Counted from the stretch's first letter, positions 25,836 to 35,237 are shown. The stretch: DNA of 64,000 bases from Robiginitalea aestuariiviva (GCF_029537735.1 NZ_JARPUQ010000001.1:556965-620964), one strand, 5' to 3'. The notes: generated by a model not told the origin, from the letters alone. Made by a program: numbers and translations.

Positions 25836-27626
25836 ATGAAATCGCTTTTCGCCTTCCTGTTTTTACTGCTGGCCCTGGTGGCCCGCGGGCAGGAAGATTT
25901 CCTGGCGCGACAGTACTTCAGCGACGGGGCGTTTGAAAAGGCCGTTGTCTTCTACGAAAAACTGGCTGCGGAAAACCCGCGACGCACGGATTACACGGAA
26001 CGCCTGGTACAGTGTTACCGGCAAATGGAAGCCTTCGACAAGGCCATAAGCTACCTGCAGGGGCGCATCGAAACCGGTACCGCCTATCCTACCCTCTATA
26101 TTGACCTGGGTTACACCTACCTGATGGCCGGTTATTCCGAACAGGCTCAAAACTGGTACCGGAAAGCCCTTGACCTGGTTGCCGACAATCCCAACCTGGG
26201 TTATGGTATTGGCAACAAATTCCAGCAGTACACCCTGCTGGACCAGGCCCTGGAAGCCTATCGGCTGGCCATGGAACGCAACCCGGAGCTGGATTTCAAC
26301 TTTCAGATTGCACGTATTTATGGGGAACAGGGGAAGATAGGGGACATGTACGAGGCCTATGCCAACCTCCTGGCACAGCGCCCTTCGGCCATGCCCAATG
26401 TCATCCGGGTATGGGAAGCTTTTATTTCGCCGGACCCGGCCGCCAGCAACAACCAGATGCTCAGGCGCGTTTTGCTGACCCGGGCCCAGAAAAACCCGGA
26501 TCCTCTTTGGAATGAATTGCTGAGTTGGCTCTTCCTGCAACAAGGGCAGTTTACAGCTGCTCTGGTTCAGGAAAAAGCCCTTTTCAAACGCAGTGAAGGA
26601 ACAGACCTGGAACGAATCTCCAACCTGGGGCGCCTGGCCGAAGAAGCCGGGGACCTCGGGGCGGCCAAAGCCGCATACGACTATGTTGAAGCCGAAAGCG
26701 GGGACCCCGTAACCCGGCTCAATGCCCAGTTGCGGCTCATTGAGATCGGGATGCGCATGAACCCGGAAACGGACCTTCAAAAGGTGCGGAAAACCTACGA
26801 GACTCTGCTGCAAGCCTATGGATATGCGGCCCCAACCCTGCAATTGCAGGTTGCCTATGCCCGTTTTCTGGCTTTTGAACTGGGCGAAGCCGAGCAGGCG
26901 GTAACCCTGCTGAAAAACAGCCTGGACCTGCCCCTGCCCAACTATACCCAGGGCTACCTGAAACTTACCCTGGGCGATATCCTGGTCTTTGATCAGCGCT
27001 TTAACGAGGCCCTGATTCTCTACACCCAGGTGCAGCGCCTCCTGAAAAATGACGTGATGGGGCAGGAAGCCCGTTTCAAGGTGGCCCAGACCAGTTTTTA
27101 CAAAGGGGATTTTGACTGGGCGCTTACCCAGCTGAAGGTCCTGCGGAATTCCACCTCCCAACTGATCGCCAACGACGCCATGCAGCTAAGCCTGACCATA
27201 TCGGATAATTCCCTGGAGGACAGTACCCGGACCGCCCTGGGCAAATACGCCAGGGCAGACTTACTGGCCTACCAGAAAAAACCGGAACAGGCGCTGGGGG
27301 TGCTGGAGGATTTGCTCGAAATGCATAAGGGCGAACGCATAGAAGACGAAGCCCTGCTTATGTATGGCCGGTTGCTGGAAGCCGCCGGGGACTTTTCGGG
27401 GGCCCGGCTGAGTTACCTGAAAATTGTGGAGTTCTACCCGGGGGACATCCTGGCAGACGATGCCCTTTTTGCCCTGGCCGAACTTTACCGAACAAGGCTT
27501 CAGGAGCCGGAGCAGGCCATGGAGTATTACCGACGCATCATTTACAATCACCAGGACAGCTATTATTTTCCCCTGGCCCGAAGGCAGTTCCGCATACTCA
27601 GGGGCGATACCATAGAAGACCTCTAA
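25836..27626 (+). CDS. Exported tetratricopeptide-repeat protein
   Basis: About 596 residues from ATG 25836: signal peptide MKSLFAFLFLLLALVARGQ, then TPR units throughout (for example SDGAFEKAVVFYEKLAAENP and PTLYIDLGYTYLMAGYSEQA). No lipobox is seen. It is probably periplasmic or attached to the inner face of the outer membrane, serving as a scaffold. It heads an apparent operon with DUF4286, GGCT-like, rsmA and mgtE genes, with 11-base or overlapping junctions. Specific role unknown. Confidence 0.9.
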   Translation: MKSLFAFLFLLLALVARGQEDFLARQYFSDGAFEKAVVFYEKLAAENPRRTDYTERLVQCYRQMEAFDKAISYLQGRIETGTAYPTLYIDLGYTYLMAGYSEQAQNWYRKALDLVADNPNLGYGIGNKFQQYTLLDQALEAYRLAMERNPELDFNFQIARIYGEQGKIGDMYEAYANLLAQRPSAMPNVIRVWEAFISPDPAASNNQMLRRVLLTRAQKNPDPLWNELLSWLFLQQGQFTAALVQEKALFKRSEGTDLERISNLGRLAEEAGDLGAAKAAYDYVEAESGDPVTRLNAQLRLIEIGMRMNPETDLQKVRKTYETLLQAYGYAAPTLQLQVAYARFLAFELGEAEQAVTLLKNSLDLPLPNYTQGYLKLTLGDILVFDQRFNEALILYTQVQRLLKNDVMGQEARFKVAQTSFYKGDFDWALTQLKVLRNSTSQLIANDAMQLSLTISDNSLEDSTRTALGKYARADLLAYQKKPEQALGVLEDLLEMHKGERIEDEALLMYGRLLEAAGDFSGARLSYLKIVEFYPGDILADDALFALAELYRTRLQEPEQAMEYYRRIIYNHQDSYYFPLARRQFRILRGDTIEDL

Positions 27627-27637
27627 ACGCTAAAGAC

Positions 27638-27952
27638 ATGTATATCTATAATGTGACCATAAATGTGGAGGATTCCGTCCGCGACACCTGGCTGCACTGG
27701 ATGGAACAAACCCACATCCCGGACATGCTGGCTACGGGAAAATTCAGGAGTGCCCGCATTTGCAGGGTCCTGGTGGAAGAACAAACCGGAGGTACTACTT
27801 ACGCAGTACAGTATACCGCGTATAGCCGGGGCCACCTGGAACAATATTACCAGGAAGACGCGCCAAGGCTGCGGGAAGACAGCCTCCGTCGGTTCGGGGA
27901 TAAATGCCTGGCCTTCCGGACCGAACTGGAAATCCTGAGCGAACACGCATGA
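27638..27952 (+). CDS. DUF4286-family protein
   Basis: A 104-residue protein starting MYIYNVTINVEDSVRDTWL and containing HIPDMLATGKF and YTAYSRGHLEQYYQEDAP, all characteristic of DUF4286, a small ferredoxin-like (alpha/beta) family common in Bacteroidota. Function is unknown. It starts 11 bases after the TPR gene, and its stop overlaps the next start (ATGA), so it is translated in an operon. Confidence 0.88.
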   Translation: MYIYNVTINVEDSVRDTWLHWMEQTHIPDMLATGKFRSARICRVLVEEQTGGTTYAVQYTAYSRGHLEQYYQEDAPRLREDSLRRFGDKCLAFRTELEILSEHA

Positions 27953-28284
27953 AACCCGAAGCGGTGCGCCTTTTTGTATATGGGACCTTGCTGGAGGCCG
28001 ATGTGTGCCAGTGGGTCTTTGGCCGGCAGCCGGAAGGGAAACCGGACGTACTGCCGGGCCATGTTAAAAAAGAACGCTCCGTGGCAGGACGTTATCCAGA
28101 GGTTTGTCCAACGGACCAACCCGGGCAGGGCGTTTCCGGGCGGTGCCTTGAATTAAGCCCGGAAGACCTGCAACGGGCCGATGCCTATGAAACTGCCCTG
28201 TACTACCGTGCGGAGCGTACCCTTGCCTCCGGCAGCCGCGCCTGGGTGTACCTGGCGGCAAGGGAACAAAACCAAACCAAATGA
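27949..28284 (+). CDS. Gamma-glutamylcyclotransferase (AIG2-like) family protein
   Basis: A 111-residue protein from ATG 27949, which overlaps the preceding stop. LFVYGTLLEADVC gives the YGTL signature, SGRCLELSPEDLQRADAYE carries the catalytic Glu, and it ends AWVYLA. Members cyclise gamma-glutamyl amines or act in related reactions; the substrate here is not known. The next gene, rsmA, begins within its stop codon (ATGA). Confidence 0.85.
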   Translation: MKPEAVRLFVYGTLLEADVCQWVFGRQPEGKPDVLPGHVKKERSVAGRYPEVCPTDQPGQGVSGRCLELSPEDLQRADAYETALYYRAERTLASGSRAWVYLAAREQNQTK

Positions 28285-29144
28285 GTAGAAAGAAACCCCG
28301 CAAAAAGGATTTTCCAGGTAAAAAAGGGATGGTTCAGCGTAACACGGGGGTGCGTGCCAAGAAAAACCTGGGGCAGCATTTTCTGGCCGATGCCGGGGTG
28401 GCCGCACGGATTGCCGGAGTCATGGAGTTGGATGTAATAGACCGGGTCCTGGAAATCGGGCCTGGCACGGGGGTGCTCACCGCCTTCCTGCTGGAACGTC
28501 CCATAGACCTGCTGGCCGTAGAACTGGACCCGGAATCCGCCACCTACCTGCGGGAGGTCTTTGCCCCACTTATGGAAAGCAGGGAATTGCCCTATAAGCA
28601 CTTCGAGGTCCTGGAAGCGGATTTCCTGAAACTGGATCTTACCCCCCTCTTTGGCGGGCAGCCGTTTGCCGTGACCGGTAATTTCCCGTATAACATTTCT
28701 TCCCAGATCCTCTTCCGCGTGCTGGAGGCCCGGGACCGTATTCCTGAATTTGGCGGGATGTTCCAGAAGGAGGTGGCCGAACGCGTTTGTGCGGGGCCCG
28801 GATCCAAAGCCTATGGGATTCTGTCGGTCCTGGTGCAGGCCTATTACGAAGCTTCCTATTGCTTTACAGTGCCGCCCGAGGTCTTTGACCCGCCGCCCAA
28901 GGTAGCCTCGGGGGTATTGCACCTGAAACGCCTGAAGCAAACGCAGGACTGGGATGCCCAAAACCTGAAAACCCTGGTAAAGGCCGCTTTCAACCAAAGG
29001 CGCAAAACCCTTCGCAACAGCTTAAAGAACCTTCCCCTGCCCGATAATCTCAGAGAAGATGCTATCTTTGACCGACGCCCGGAACAACTATCCGTAGCCG
29101 AATTCATCGCACTCTCTAAGCACCTGAACCATGACGCCGTTTAA
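28281..29144 (+). CDS. rsmA: 16S rRNA dimethyladenosine transferase
   Basis: A 287-residue KsgA family protein. AKKNLGQHFLADAGVAARI is the N-terminal signature, LEIGPGTGVLT the SAM site and GNFPYNISSQIL the NPPY-type catalytic motif. It dimethylates the two adjacent adenines of helix 45 in 16S rRNA. The start at 28281 overlaps the previous stop by 4 bases and gives a basic 25-residue extension before the conserved region. It overlaps mgtE by 14 bases. Confidence 0.97.
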   Translation: MSRKKPRKKDFPGKKGMVQRNTGVRAKKNLGQHFLADAGVAARIAGVMELDVIDRVLEIGPGTGVLTAFLLERPIDLLAVELDPESATYLREVFAPLMESRELPYKHFEVLEADFLKLDLTPLFGGQPFAVTGNFPYNISSQILFRVLEARDRIPEFGGMFQKEVAERVCAGPGSKAYGILSVLVQAYYEASYCFTVPPEVFDPPPKVASGVLHLKRLKQTQDWDAQNLKTLVKAAFNQRRKTLRNSLKNLPLPDNLREDAIFDRRPEQLSVAEFIALSKHLNHDAV

Positions 29145-30483
29145 ACTTACCGACGAGCTGCTGGAGCAAATCCGGGAGCTGATCGAAACCCGTCAGGATG
29201 CAGACCTCCACGCCCTGATGGAGGAGGTGCACTACGCCGATGTTGCGGAGATCATCAACGAACTGAACAATGAACAGGCCACCTACCTGATCAAGCTGCT
29301 GGACAGCGAAAAGACCTCGGACGTCCTGACCGAGGTGGATGAGGATATCCGGGAAGGCATTCTGAAAAACCTGTCTTCCAAGGAAATTGCCGGCGAGCTG
29401 GAAGAACTGGATACGGACGACGCGGCGGACATCATTGCCGAACTCCCCAAGGAAATTGTGCAGGAGGTCATTTCCGAAATTTCGGACCGGGAACACGCCA
29501 AGGACATTGTAGACCTGCTGCGGTACGACGAAAATTCGGCCGGGGGATTGATGGCCAAGGAACTTGTGAGCGTTAATGAGAACTGGAACGTACTCACCTG
29601 CGTCAAGGAAATGCGGCAGCAGGCCGAGAACGTGACCCGGGTACACAGTATTTACGTGGTAGACGACGACGGCCTCCTCAAGGGACGCCTTTCCCTGAAG
29701 GACCTGCTGACCGCCTCCACGCGGTCGCCGATCCGTGAGGTCTACATTCCCAAGGTGGACTCGGTGAACGTCAACGAAAAACCCGAAGAGGTAGCTAAAA
29801 TCATGTCCAAGTACGATCTGGAAGCTATCCCCGTGGTAGACGAAATCGGGCGCCTGGTGGGGCGGATCACCATCGATGACATTGTGGACGTGATCCGGGA
29901 AGAAGCAGATAAGGATTACCAGTTGGCAGCGGGGATCTCCCAGGATGTGGAGGCAGACGACAGCATCTGGGAACTGACCCGTGCACGGCTCCCCTGGCTG
30001 TTTCTGGGCCTGGTAGGCGGCCTGGGTGCCGCAGCCATCATGGGCGGATTCGAAACCATGATCGCCAAACACGCCATCCTCTTTTTCTTCACCCCCCTCA
30101 TTGCGGCCATGGCCGGGAATGTAGGGGTGCAGTCCAGCGCTATTATTGTACAGGGCCTCGCCAACGACGACCTCAAAGGGAGTATAGCCAACCGCCTGGT
30201 CAAGGAAATGATGCTGGCCACCTTGAACGGGGTAATCCTTGCTGCCGTTTTGTTCTTGTTTACCTGGGCCTGGCAGGGAAGTTTTCCCACCTCAACCGCG
30301 ATTTCAGTCTCCCTGATCGCTGTGATCATTGTAGCCGGAATTGTCGGCACTTTTATCCCGCTCTTCCTGCATAAAAGGGGGATTGACCCGGCCATTGCCA
30401 CCGGACCTTTTATTACTACCAGCAACGATATCTTTGGGATCCTGATCTACTTCTGGATCGCCAGGCTCGTGCTGGGAATCTGA
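29131..30483 (+). CDS. mgtE: Magnesium transporter MgtE
   Basis: A 450-residue protein: an acidic N-domain of helical repeats (residues ~1-125), a CBS pair (~130-255, with RVHSIYVVDDDGLLKGRL and EAIPVVDEIGRLVGRI), a plug helix, then five membrane helices from ~285. GNVGVQSSAIIVQGLA is the pore-lining signature. It is an inner-membrane Mg2+ channel gated by Mg2+ binding to the cytosolic domains. It overlaps rsmA by 14 bases. Confidence 0.97.
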   Translation: MTPFKLTDELLEQIRELIETRQDADLHALMEEVHYADVAEIINELNNEQATYLIKLLDSEKTSDVLTEVDEDIREGILKNLSSKEIAGELEELDTDDAADIIAELPKEIVQEVISEISDREHAKDIVDLLRYDENSAGGLMAKELVSVNENWNVLTCVKEMRQQAENVTRVHSIYVVDDDGLLKGRLSLKDLLTASTRSPIREVYIPKVDSVNVNEKPEEVAKIMSKYDLEAIPVVDEIGRLVGRITIDDIVDVIREEADKDYQLAAGISQDVEADDSIWELTRARLPWLFLGLVGGLGAAAIMGGFETMIAKHAILFFFTPLIAAMAGNVGVQSSAIIVQGLANDDLKGSIANRLVKEMMLATLNGVILAAVLFLFTWAWQGSFPTSTAISVSLIAVIIVAGIVGTFIPLFLHKRGIDPAIATGPFITTSNDIFGILIYFWIARLVLGI

Positions 30484-30525
30484 AGTCTAACCCGGGGAAC
30501 CCTGGTTCCCCAAGACCCCTGAAAT

Positions 30526-31461
30526 ATGAAGGTAAAAGTTGCCGTTATTCAGGAAAGCCCGGCATTTTTCGATAAAGAAGCCGGCCTGCAACAGGTGGCT
30601 CACCTCTGTGAAACCTATGCAGCCCAGGGTTGCCGGTTAATCCTGTTTCCCGAATCCTTTATCCCGGGATACCCCAGGGGGTTTACCTTCGGCGCCCGCG
30701 TGGGCAGCCGGTCAGAAGCAGGGAGGGTCCTCTATGCGGAATACCATCGCAGCAGCTTTTCCACTGAAGGTAAAGAACGGGCTTTTCTGGAAGAGGTAGC
30801 CCGGAAAAATGGGATTTACCTGGCCATAGGGGTTACCGAAAAGGTCCCTGAACACGGCAGCCTGTATTGCTCCCTACTCTACTTTTCGCCATATACCGGA
30901 TTTATGGGATCCCATCGAAAACTCAAACCCACGGGTTCTGAGCGCCTGGTCTGGGCCGAAGGGGATGCCAGCGGTCTGCTGACCTTCGACACCCCTGTTG
31001 GGCGTATCGGGGGACTTATTTGCTGGGAAAATTATATGCCGCTGGCCCGGCAGGCTATGTATCGCAAAGGGGTACAGATTTACCTGGCGCCCACGGCAGA
31101 TGGGCGCCCGGGATGGACGGCCACCCTCCGGCACATTGCCCTGGAGGGAAGGTGTTTTGTGCTGGGATGCAATCAGTTTATGCGCAAGGACATGTATGCG
31201 GACGCCTACCTACCCTACCTGGAGGGAGAACCGGAAGTGATGTGCCCTGGCGGCAGCGCCATAATATCGCCTTCAGGTGAAGTACTACAAGGCCCCCTGA
31301 ATGGAGAGGCCGGGGTGTTGGTAGCTGACCTGGACCTGGAGGAAACCGTCCGCACCAAGCTGGATTTTGACCCCCATGGGCATTACGCCCGCCATGATGT
31401 GTTCCAATTCGATGCCCCCGGGCAGCCCGAAATAAGAAAAGACCCCGATGAAACCGATTAA
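30526..31461 (+). CDS. Nitrilase-branch carbon-nitrogen hydrolase
   Basis: A 311-residue protein with the triad Glu43 (LFPESFIPGYPRG), Lys132 (HRKLKPTGSER) and Cys166 (GGLICWENYMP). These sequence details are those of true nitrilases rather than amidases, so it probably hydrolyses a nitrile to an acid and ammonia, in the cytoplasm. It overlaps the cupin gene by 14 bases and precedes a hydroxyacid dehydrogenase; the run may handle an organic nitrile or its acid product, which is inference. Confidence 0.92.
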   Translation: MKVKVAVIQESPAFFDKEAGLQQVAHLCETYAAQGCRLILFPESFIPGYPRGFTFGARVGSRSEAGRVLYAEYHRSSFSTEGKERAFLEEVARKNGIYLAIGVTEKVPEHGSLYCSLLYFSPYTGFMGSHRKLKPTGSERLVWAEGDASGLLTFDTPVGRIGGLICWENYMPLARQAMYRKGVQIYLAPTADGRPGWTATLRHIALEGRCFVLGCNQFMRKDMYADAYLPYLEGEPEVMCPGGSAIISPSGEVLQGPLNGEAGVLVADLDLEETVRTKLDFDPHGHYARHDVFQFDAPGQPEIRKDPDETD

Positions 31462-31813
31462 CCTTAAGGAGAAACTTCAGCAATTTTCAGCCCACTGGCA
31501 CCCCCACCGCATAGCTGAGGTGGACGATATGCAGGTCCTGCTGGCCAAAATAAAGGGGCCCTTTGTATGGCATGCCCACCCGGAAGAAGACGAATTGTTC
31601 CAGGTCCTGCAGGGTACGCTTTATATGCGCTTCCGCAACCGGGTAGAAACCGTCCGGCAAGGCGAACTTATTGTAGTGCCCAAAGGGGTGGAACACTGCC
31701 CCGAGACCCGAAACGACGAAGAGGTCCACCTACTGCTGTTCGAACGCAAAACCACCCGGCATACCGGGGAGGTAAACAGCGCATTAACCCAAAATCACTA
31801 TCCCGAAATCTGA
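31448..31813 (+). CDS. Cupin-domain protein
   Basis: A 121-residue single cupin. VWHAHPEEDELFQVLQGTL is cupin motif 1 (HxH...E) and ELIVVPKGVEHCPE is motif 2 with its His. It is predicted to bind a metal and be a small-molecule enzyme or sensor. It is translationally coupled to the nitrilase gene by a 14-base overlap. No precise function can be given. Confidence 0.88.
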   Translation: MKPINLKEKLQQFSAHWHPHRIAEVDDMQVLLAKIKGPFVWHAHPEEDELFQVLQGTLYMRFRNRVETVRQGELIVVPKGVEHCPETRNDEEVHLLLFERKTTRHTGEVNSALTQNHYPEI

Positions 31814-31818
31814 GCCCG

Positions 31819-32757
31819 ATGAACGTACTGCACCTGGACGAAAACCACCCTATCCTGATCGAACGCCTGGCCGCCCTGGGCTATGAAAACCATGCGGACT
31901 ACACCAGCAGCAAGGCCGAAATCATGGAAAGGATACACCAGTACGAGGGGATCATCATCCGAAGCCGCATCCCCATAGACAGGGCCTTTCTGGAAGCTGC
32001 CTCCAGGCTAAGGTTCATTGGACGGGTAGGCGCGGGACTGGAAAATATCGACACCGACTTTGCCCGCGAACGAGGGATTTACCTGGCTGCCGCTCCGGAG
32101 GGGAACCGCAATGCGGTAGGCGAACACACCCTGGGGATGTTGCTGGCCCTGCTCAACAAGCTCCATACGGCAGATGCCGAAGTGCGCAACGGGATCTGGC
32201 AGCGGGAAGCCAACCGCGGCTGGGAACTGGACGGGCGCACCGTGGGGATTATCGGTTACGGGAATATGGGGAAAGCTTTTGCCCGCAAACTCCGCGGCTT
32301 TGACGTTGAGGTGATCTGTTATGATATCCAAGGCGGGGTGGGGGACGAAAATGCCCGGCAGGTTGGCATCCTGGAATTTTTCCAGAAAGCGGATGTGGTA
32401 AGCCTGCATGTACCCCAAACGCAGCAGACTACGGGGATGGTAGATACAGCCTTTTTGGAACGATTCCACAAGCCTATCTGGATCCTAAACACGGCCCGTG
32501 GTAAATGCATCCGCACCGCGGACCTGGCGGAGGCCCTCCAGACCGGGAAGGTGCTGGGCGCAGGCCTGGATGTGCTGGAGTATGAAAAAGCATCCTTTGA
32601 GTCCCTGTTCGCGGCCGATTCCCTGCCGGAACCCCTGCAATACCTGATTCAGGCGCCCAATGTCTTACTAACGCCCCATGTGGCGGGTTGGACTGTGGAG
32701 AGCAAGGAGAAACTGGCGCAAACCGTTGCCGATAAAATCAAAGCACATTTTTCGTAA
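31819..32757 (+). CDS. D-2-hydroxyacid dehydrogenase (SerA-like)
   Basis: 312 residues from ATG 31819. NAD motif GIIGYGNMGKAFARKL, then NTARGKCIR (substrate Arg), VLGAGLDVLEYE (Glu) and LTPHVAGW (catalytic His). The chain is short and lacks the C-terminal ACT domain of many phosphoglycerate dehydrogenases, so it could be a phosphoglycerate dehydrogenase or a more general 2-ketoacid reductase. It starts 5 bases after the cupin gene. A 103-base gap without visible features follows. Confidence 0.9.
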   Translation: MNVLHLDENHPILIERLAALGYENHADYTSSKAEIMERIHQYEGIIIRSRIPIDRAFLEAASRLRFIGRVGAGLENIDTDFARERGIYLAAAPEGNRNAVGEHTLGMLLALLNKLHTADAEVRNGIWQREANRGWELDGRTVGIIGYGNMGKAFARKLRGFDVEVICYDIQGGVGDENARQVGILEFFQKADVVSLHVPQTQQTTGMVDTAFLERFHKPIWILNTARGKCIRTADLAEALQTGKVLGAGLDVLEYEKASFESLFAADSLPEPLQYLIQAPNVLLTPHVAGWTVESKEKLAQTVADKIKAHFS

Positions 32758-32860
32758 ATTATCGACAGAATCCAGAACAACCTGGGTTTTCCGAACTCAT
32801 GGCAAGGGGATAACCGGTTGATGCGTGCTCCGGACCTGCCACCTATTTACCACCTAGGAT

Positions 32861-33385
32861 ATGAAAGATACCATTCTTAAATACGGCGGATACGGAGCCC
32901 TGGCCATTTGCCTGCTTTTTTTGTTGGCATGGTACGCCGGTTCCGGCCTCTCCTTCGGGGCGCAGGAGGTTATTGGTTATGCTTCCATGGTCCTTGCGCT
33001 TTCTTTTGTGTATTTCGGGATCCGCCATTACCGTGAAATCCACAACGATGGGGCACTGACCCTGAAGCAGGGCCTTCGGGTGGGCCTTGGGATTACGTTA
33101 ATCACGGCCCTGGCATTCGGGTTGCTGGACGTGGTTTATGTAACCTGGCTGAACCCGGATTTTATGGACACCTATTACGCCACTGTTCTGACACAGATGC
33201 AGGCAGAACTTCCGGAGGCAGAATTCCTGCAGCAGAAGGCCGAGATGGAGGCCCAGAAAGCACTTTTTACCAGTCCGGCAGTAAACTTTCTTCTGATGTT
33301 CTTCACCGTATTTCTGATTGGGTTTGTCATCACCCTGTCTTCGGCGATGATCCTGAAACGCAACCCCGGTACACCTGCCGCCTAA
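32861..33385 (+). CDS. DUF4199 membrane protein
   Basis: A 174-residue protein with four hydrophobic segments (about residues 7-27, 36-55, 70-95 and 135-163), the pattern of DUF4199. The loop between TM3 and TM4 (YYATVLTQMQAELPEAEFLQ) is also typical of the family. It is predicted to lie in the inner membrane. Function unknown. It is followed 13 bases later by a DUF1801 gene. Confidence 0.85.
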   Translation: MKDTILKYGGYGALAICLLFLLAWYAGSGLSFGAQEVIGYASMVLALSFVYFGIRHYREIHNDGALTLKQGLRVGLGITLITALAFGLLDVVYVTWLNPDFMDTYYATVLTQMQAELPEAEFLQQKAEMEAQKALFTSPAVNFLLMFFTVFLIGFVITLSSAMILKRNPGTPAA

Positions 33386-33398
33386 CACCACCATTGCC

Positions 33399-33854
33399 AT
33401 GAAATCGGAAGCCACCACCCCGGAAGCCTATCTGGAACAACTTCCCGAAGCGCGCCAAGCCGTTGTATCGCGGTTGCGGGAGGTGATCCTAGAACATTTG
33501 CCCGATGGCTTTCAGGAAACCATGAACTACGGCATGCTCGGCTATGTGGTGCCCCACAGCCGGTATCCCGCAGGCTACCATTGCAACCCGAAATTGCCCC
33601 TTCCCTTCCTGAACCTGGCCTCGCAGAAACAGTATGTGGCTCTGTACCACATGGGAATTTACGCAGACCCGGAACTCCTGCAGTGGTTCAAGGAGGCCTA
33701 TGCCGCTGCCGGCGCAGGCCGGCTCGATATGGGCAAGAGCTGCATCCGCTTTAAAAAACCGGAAGAAATCCCTTTCGAACTTATCGGGGAACTGTGTACG
33801 AAAATAACCGTAGACCAATGGATTGAGCGGTACGAGCAGGCCCTTAAAAAATAA
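33399..33854 (+). CDS. DUF1801 (YdhG/YjbR-like) protein
   Basis: A 151-residue protein. TPEAYLEQLPEARQAVVSRLREVI followed by GFQETMNYGMLGYVVP matches DUF1801, a small soluble alpha/beta domain. LYHMGIYADPEL and MGKSCIRFKKPEEIPFELI are also family-like. Function unknown. Confidence 0.87.
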   Translation: MKSEATTPEAYLEQLPEARQAVVSRLREVILEHLPDGFQETMNYGMLGYVVPHSRYPAGYHCNPKLPLPFLNLASQKQYVALYHMGIYADPELLQWFKEAYAAAGAGRLDMGKSCIRFKKPEEIPFELIGELCTKITVDQWIERYEQALKK

Positions 33855-33948
33855 TACCCGGGGCATGGAAGTTTGCTGCCTCAAGTGATGGGGGGCACCC
33901 CCCGCCCCCCAAAATCCAATTTACCCGCACCCTCTGAAATACACAATC

Positions 33949-34338
33949 ATGAAAAAACGCGTAACCGGCCTGGGCGGCTTCTTCTTTAAGACCAAGGATC
34001 CCGATGGCATTAAAACCTGGTATAAGAAACACCTGGGTATCCCCACGGACAACTACGGCTGGACCTTTTGGTGGAAGCAGGAAGACGGCAGTCCTGGAAG
34101 TACCCAATGGAGCCCATTTCCTGAAAACACCCCCTATTTCAGCCCCAGTGCCAAGGACTTTATGATGAATTTCCGGGTGGCAGACCTGGAAGGATTGCTA
34201 CCGGTCCTTCGGGAGGAGGGGGTACAGGTAATAGGCGAAATGGAGACCTACAGTTACGGAAAATTCGCCTGGATCCTGGACCCGGAAGGCAACAAGATTG
34301 AACTCTGGGAACCGGTGGACCAGGCGTTTCTGGAATAG
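33949..34338 (+). CDS. VOC-superfamily (glyoxalase-like) protein
   Basis: A 129-residue protein with paired beta-alpha-beta-beta-beta units: GGFFFKTKDPDGIKTWYKKHLGI opens it, and WILDPEGNKIELWEP is the classical C-terminal motif with a metal-ligand Glu. It may be a dioxygenase, isomerase or resistance protein; the substrate cannot be told. Upstream, 33889-33915 holds a G/C-tract palindrome. Confidence 0.88.
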   Translation: MKKRVTGLGGFFFKTKDPDGIKTWYKKHLGIPTDNYGWTFWWKQEDGSPGSTQWSPFPENTPYFSPSAKDFMMNFRVADLEGLLPVLREEGVQVIGEMETYSYGKFAWILDPEGNKIELWEPVDQAFLE

Positions 34339-34385
34339 GGAATTATTTCCTACCTTGAGGAGTCTATCAACCAATACCCATCAGC

Positions 34386-34820
34386 ATGTCAGAAGACCAT
34401 AAAGATTTAGGCGACAAGGCAGAGGAAGCCTTCGACAAAGCCAAGGAAAAGGCCCACGCCATGGGCGAGGAGGCCAAGGAAGCTGCAGGCGAATTTAAGG
34501 AGGAAGCCCAAAAGACTGCCCGGGAATTCAAGGAAGGCCTGGAATCCGCCGGAGGGGATAACAAAAAAATCCTGGCCGGAATCCTGGCTATCATTCTGGG
34601 GTCCTTGGGGATTCACAAATTCGTGCTGGGATATCAGAAGGAAGGGATCATTTTGTTGGTGCTGACCATTATCGGATTTATCCTGACCTGTGTGGGTATC
34701 GGGGTATTCCTGGTATGGGGCACCGGGGTCATCGGCCTTATCGAGGGAATCATCTACCTGACCAAAAGCGACGAGGAATTCTACAACACCTACCAGGTAG
34801 GGCGCAAACCCTGGTTCTAG
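34386..34820 (+). CDS. TM2-domain protein with charged helical N-terminus
   Basis: A 144-residue protein. Residues 1-58 are a highly charged, Lys/Glu/Ala-rich helix; residues 61-127 form a TM2 domain (ILAGILAIILGSLGIHKFVLG, then a second hairpin ending in GLIEGIIYLT). It is an inner-membrane protein of unknown function. It is followed by an intrinsic terminator. Confidence 0.88.
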   Translation: MSEDHKDLGDKAEEAFDKAKEKAHAMGEEAKEAAGEFKEEAQKTAREFKEGLESAGGDNKKILAGILAIILGSLGIHKFVLGYQKEGIILLVLTIIGFILTCVGIGVFLVWGTGVIGLIEGIIYLTKSDEEFYNTYQVGRKPWF

Positions 34821-34860
34821 AAAAAAAGGGCTGGATTTTCGTTCCGGCCTTTTTTATTTC
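34821..34860 (+). terminator. Intrinsic terminator after the TM2 gene
   Basis: AAAAAAGG plus GCTGGA (34822-34835) pairs with TTCCGGCCTTTTTT (34842-34856), with one bulged G and a T-rich tail. It immediately follows the stop and separates the TM2 gene from arsR. Confidence 0.8.
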
Positions 34861-34868
34861 AATTACAA

Positions 34869-34895
34869 ATCGTAATATTGCGATATATAAATTTG
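34869..34895 (+). promoter_or_regulatory. arsR operator and promoter
   Basis: ATCGTAATATTGCGAT at 34869-34884 is a near-perfect 16-base palindrome (7 of 8 pairs), suited to an ArsR/SmtB dimer. TAAATTTG at 34888-34895 matches the -7 consensus. Transcription would begin near 34899, the A of the arsR ATG, so the message may be leaderless and bound ArsR would block RNA polymerase. Confidence 0.65.
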
Positions 34896-34898
34896 ACC

Positions 34899-35222
34899 AT
34901 GGGGGTAACCAAGAGCGAACTCTTCAATCCGCAACAGAACGAAATGGCGCAGATCGCCAAGGTACTGGCGCATCCGGCCCGGGTGGCCATCCTGCAATAC
35001 ATCTCCCGGCAGGATGCCTGTATCTGCGGAGACCTGGTGGAGGAAACCGGTTTGGCACAGGCCACCATTTCACAGCACCTGAGCGAAATCAAGAAGATCG
35101 GGTTGCTCAAGGGGAACTTCCAGGGGAAAAACCTGTGCTACTGTATTGATAAGGAACGCTGGGAAGCCATCCACGACCTATTTGAATCCTTTTTTACCCG
35201 CATTGGCCAACAATGCTGTTAA
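34899..35222 (+). CDS. arsR: ArsR/SmtB-family metalloregulatory repressor
   Basis: 107 residues from ATG 34899: AQIAKVLAHPARVAILQYIS, then the winged-helix recognition segment (GLAQATISQHLSEIKKIGLL). The metal-sensing motif reads DACICGDL (Cys41 and Cys43) instead of ELCVCDLC, so one canonical Cys is absent; extra Cys occur at 80, 82, 106 and 107. It probably senses As(III) or Sb(III) and represses this operon through the palindrome overlapping its promoter. An upstream in-frame ATG (34878) lies within the promoter and is unlikely as a start. Confidence 0.92.
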   Translation: MGVTKSELFNPQQNEMAQIAKVLAHPARVAILQYISRQDACICGDLVEETGLAQATISQHLSEIKKIGLLKGNFQGKNLCYCIDKERWEAIHDLFESFFTRIGQQCC

Positions 35223-35237
35223 TCTAAAACCCTCAAC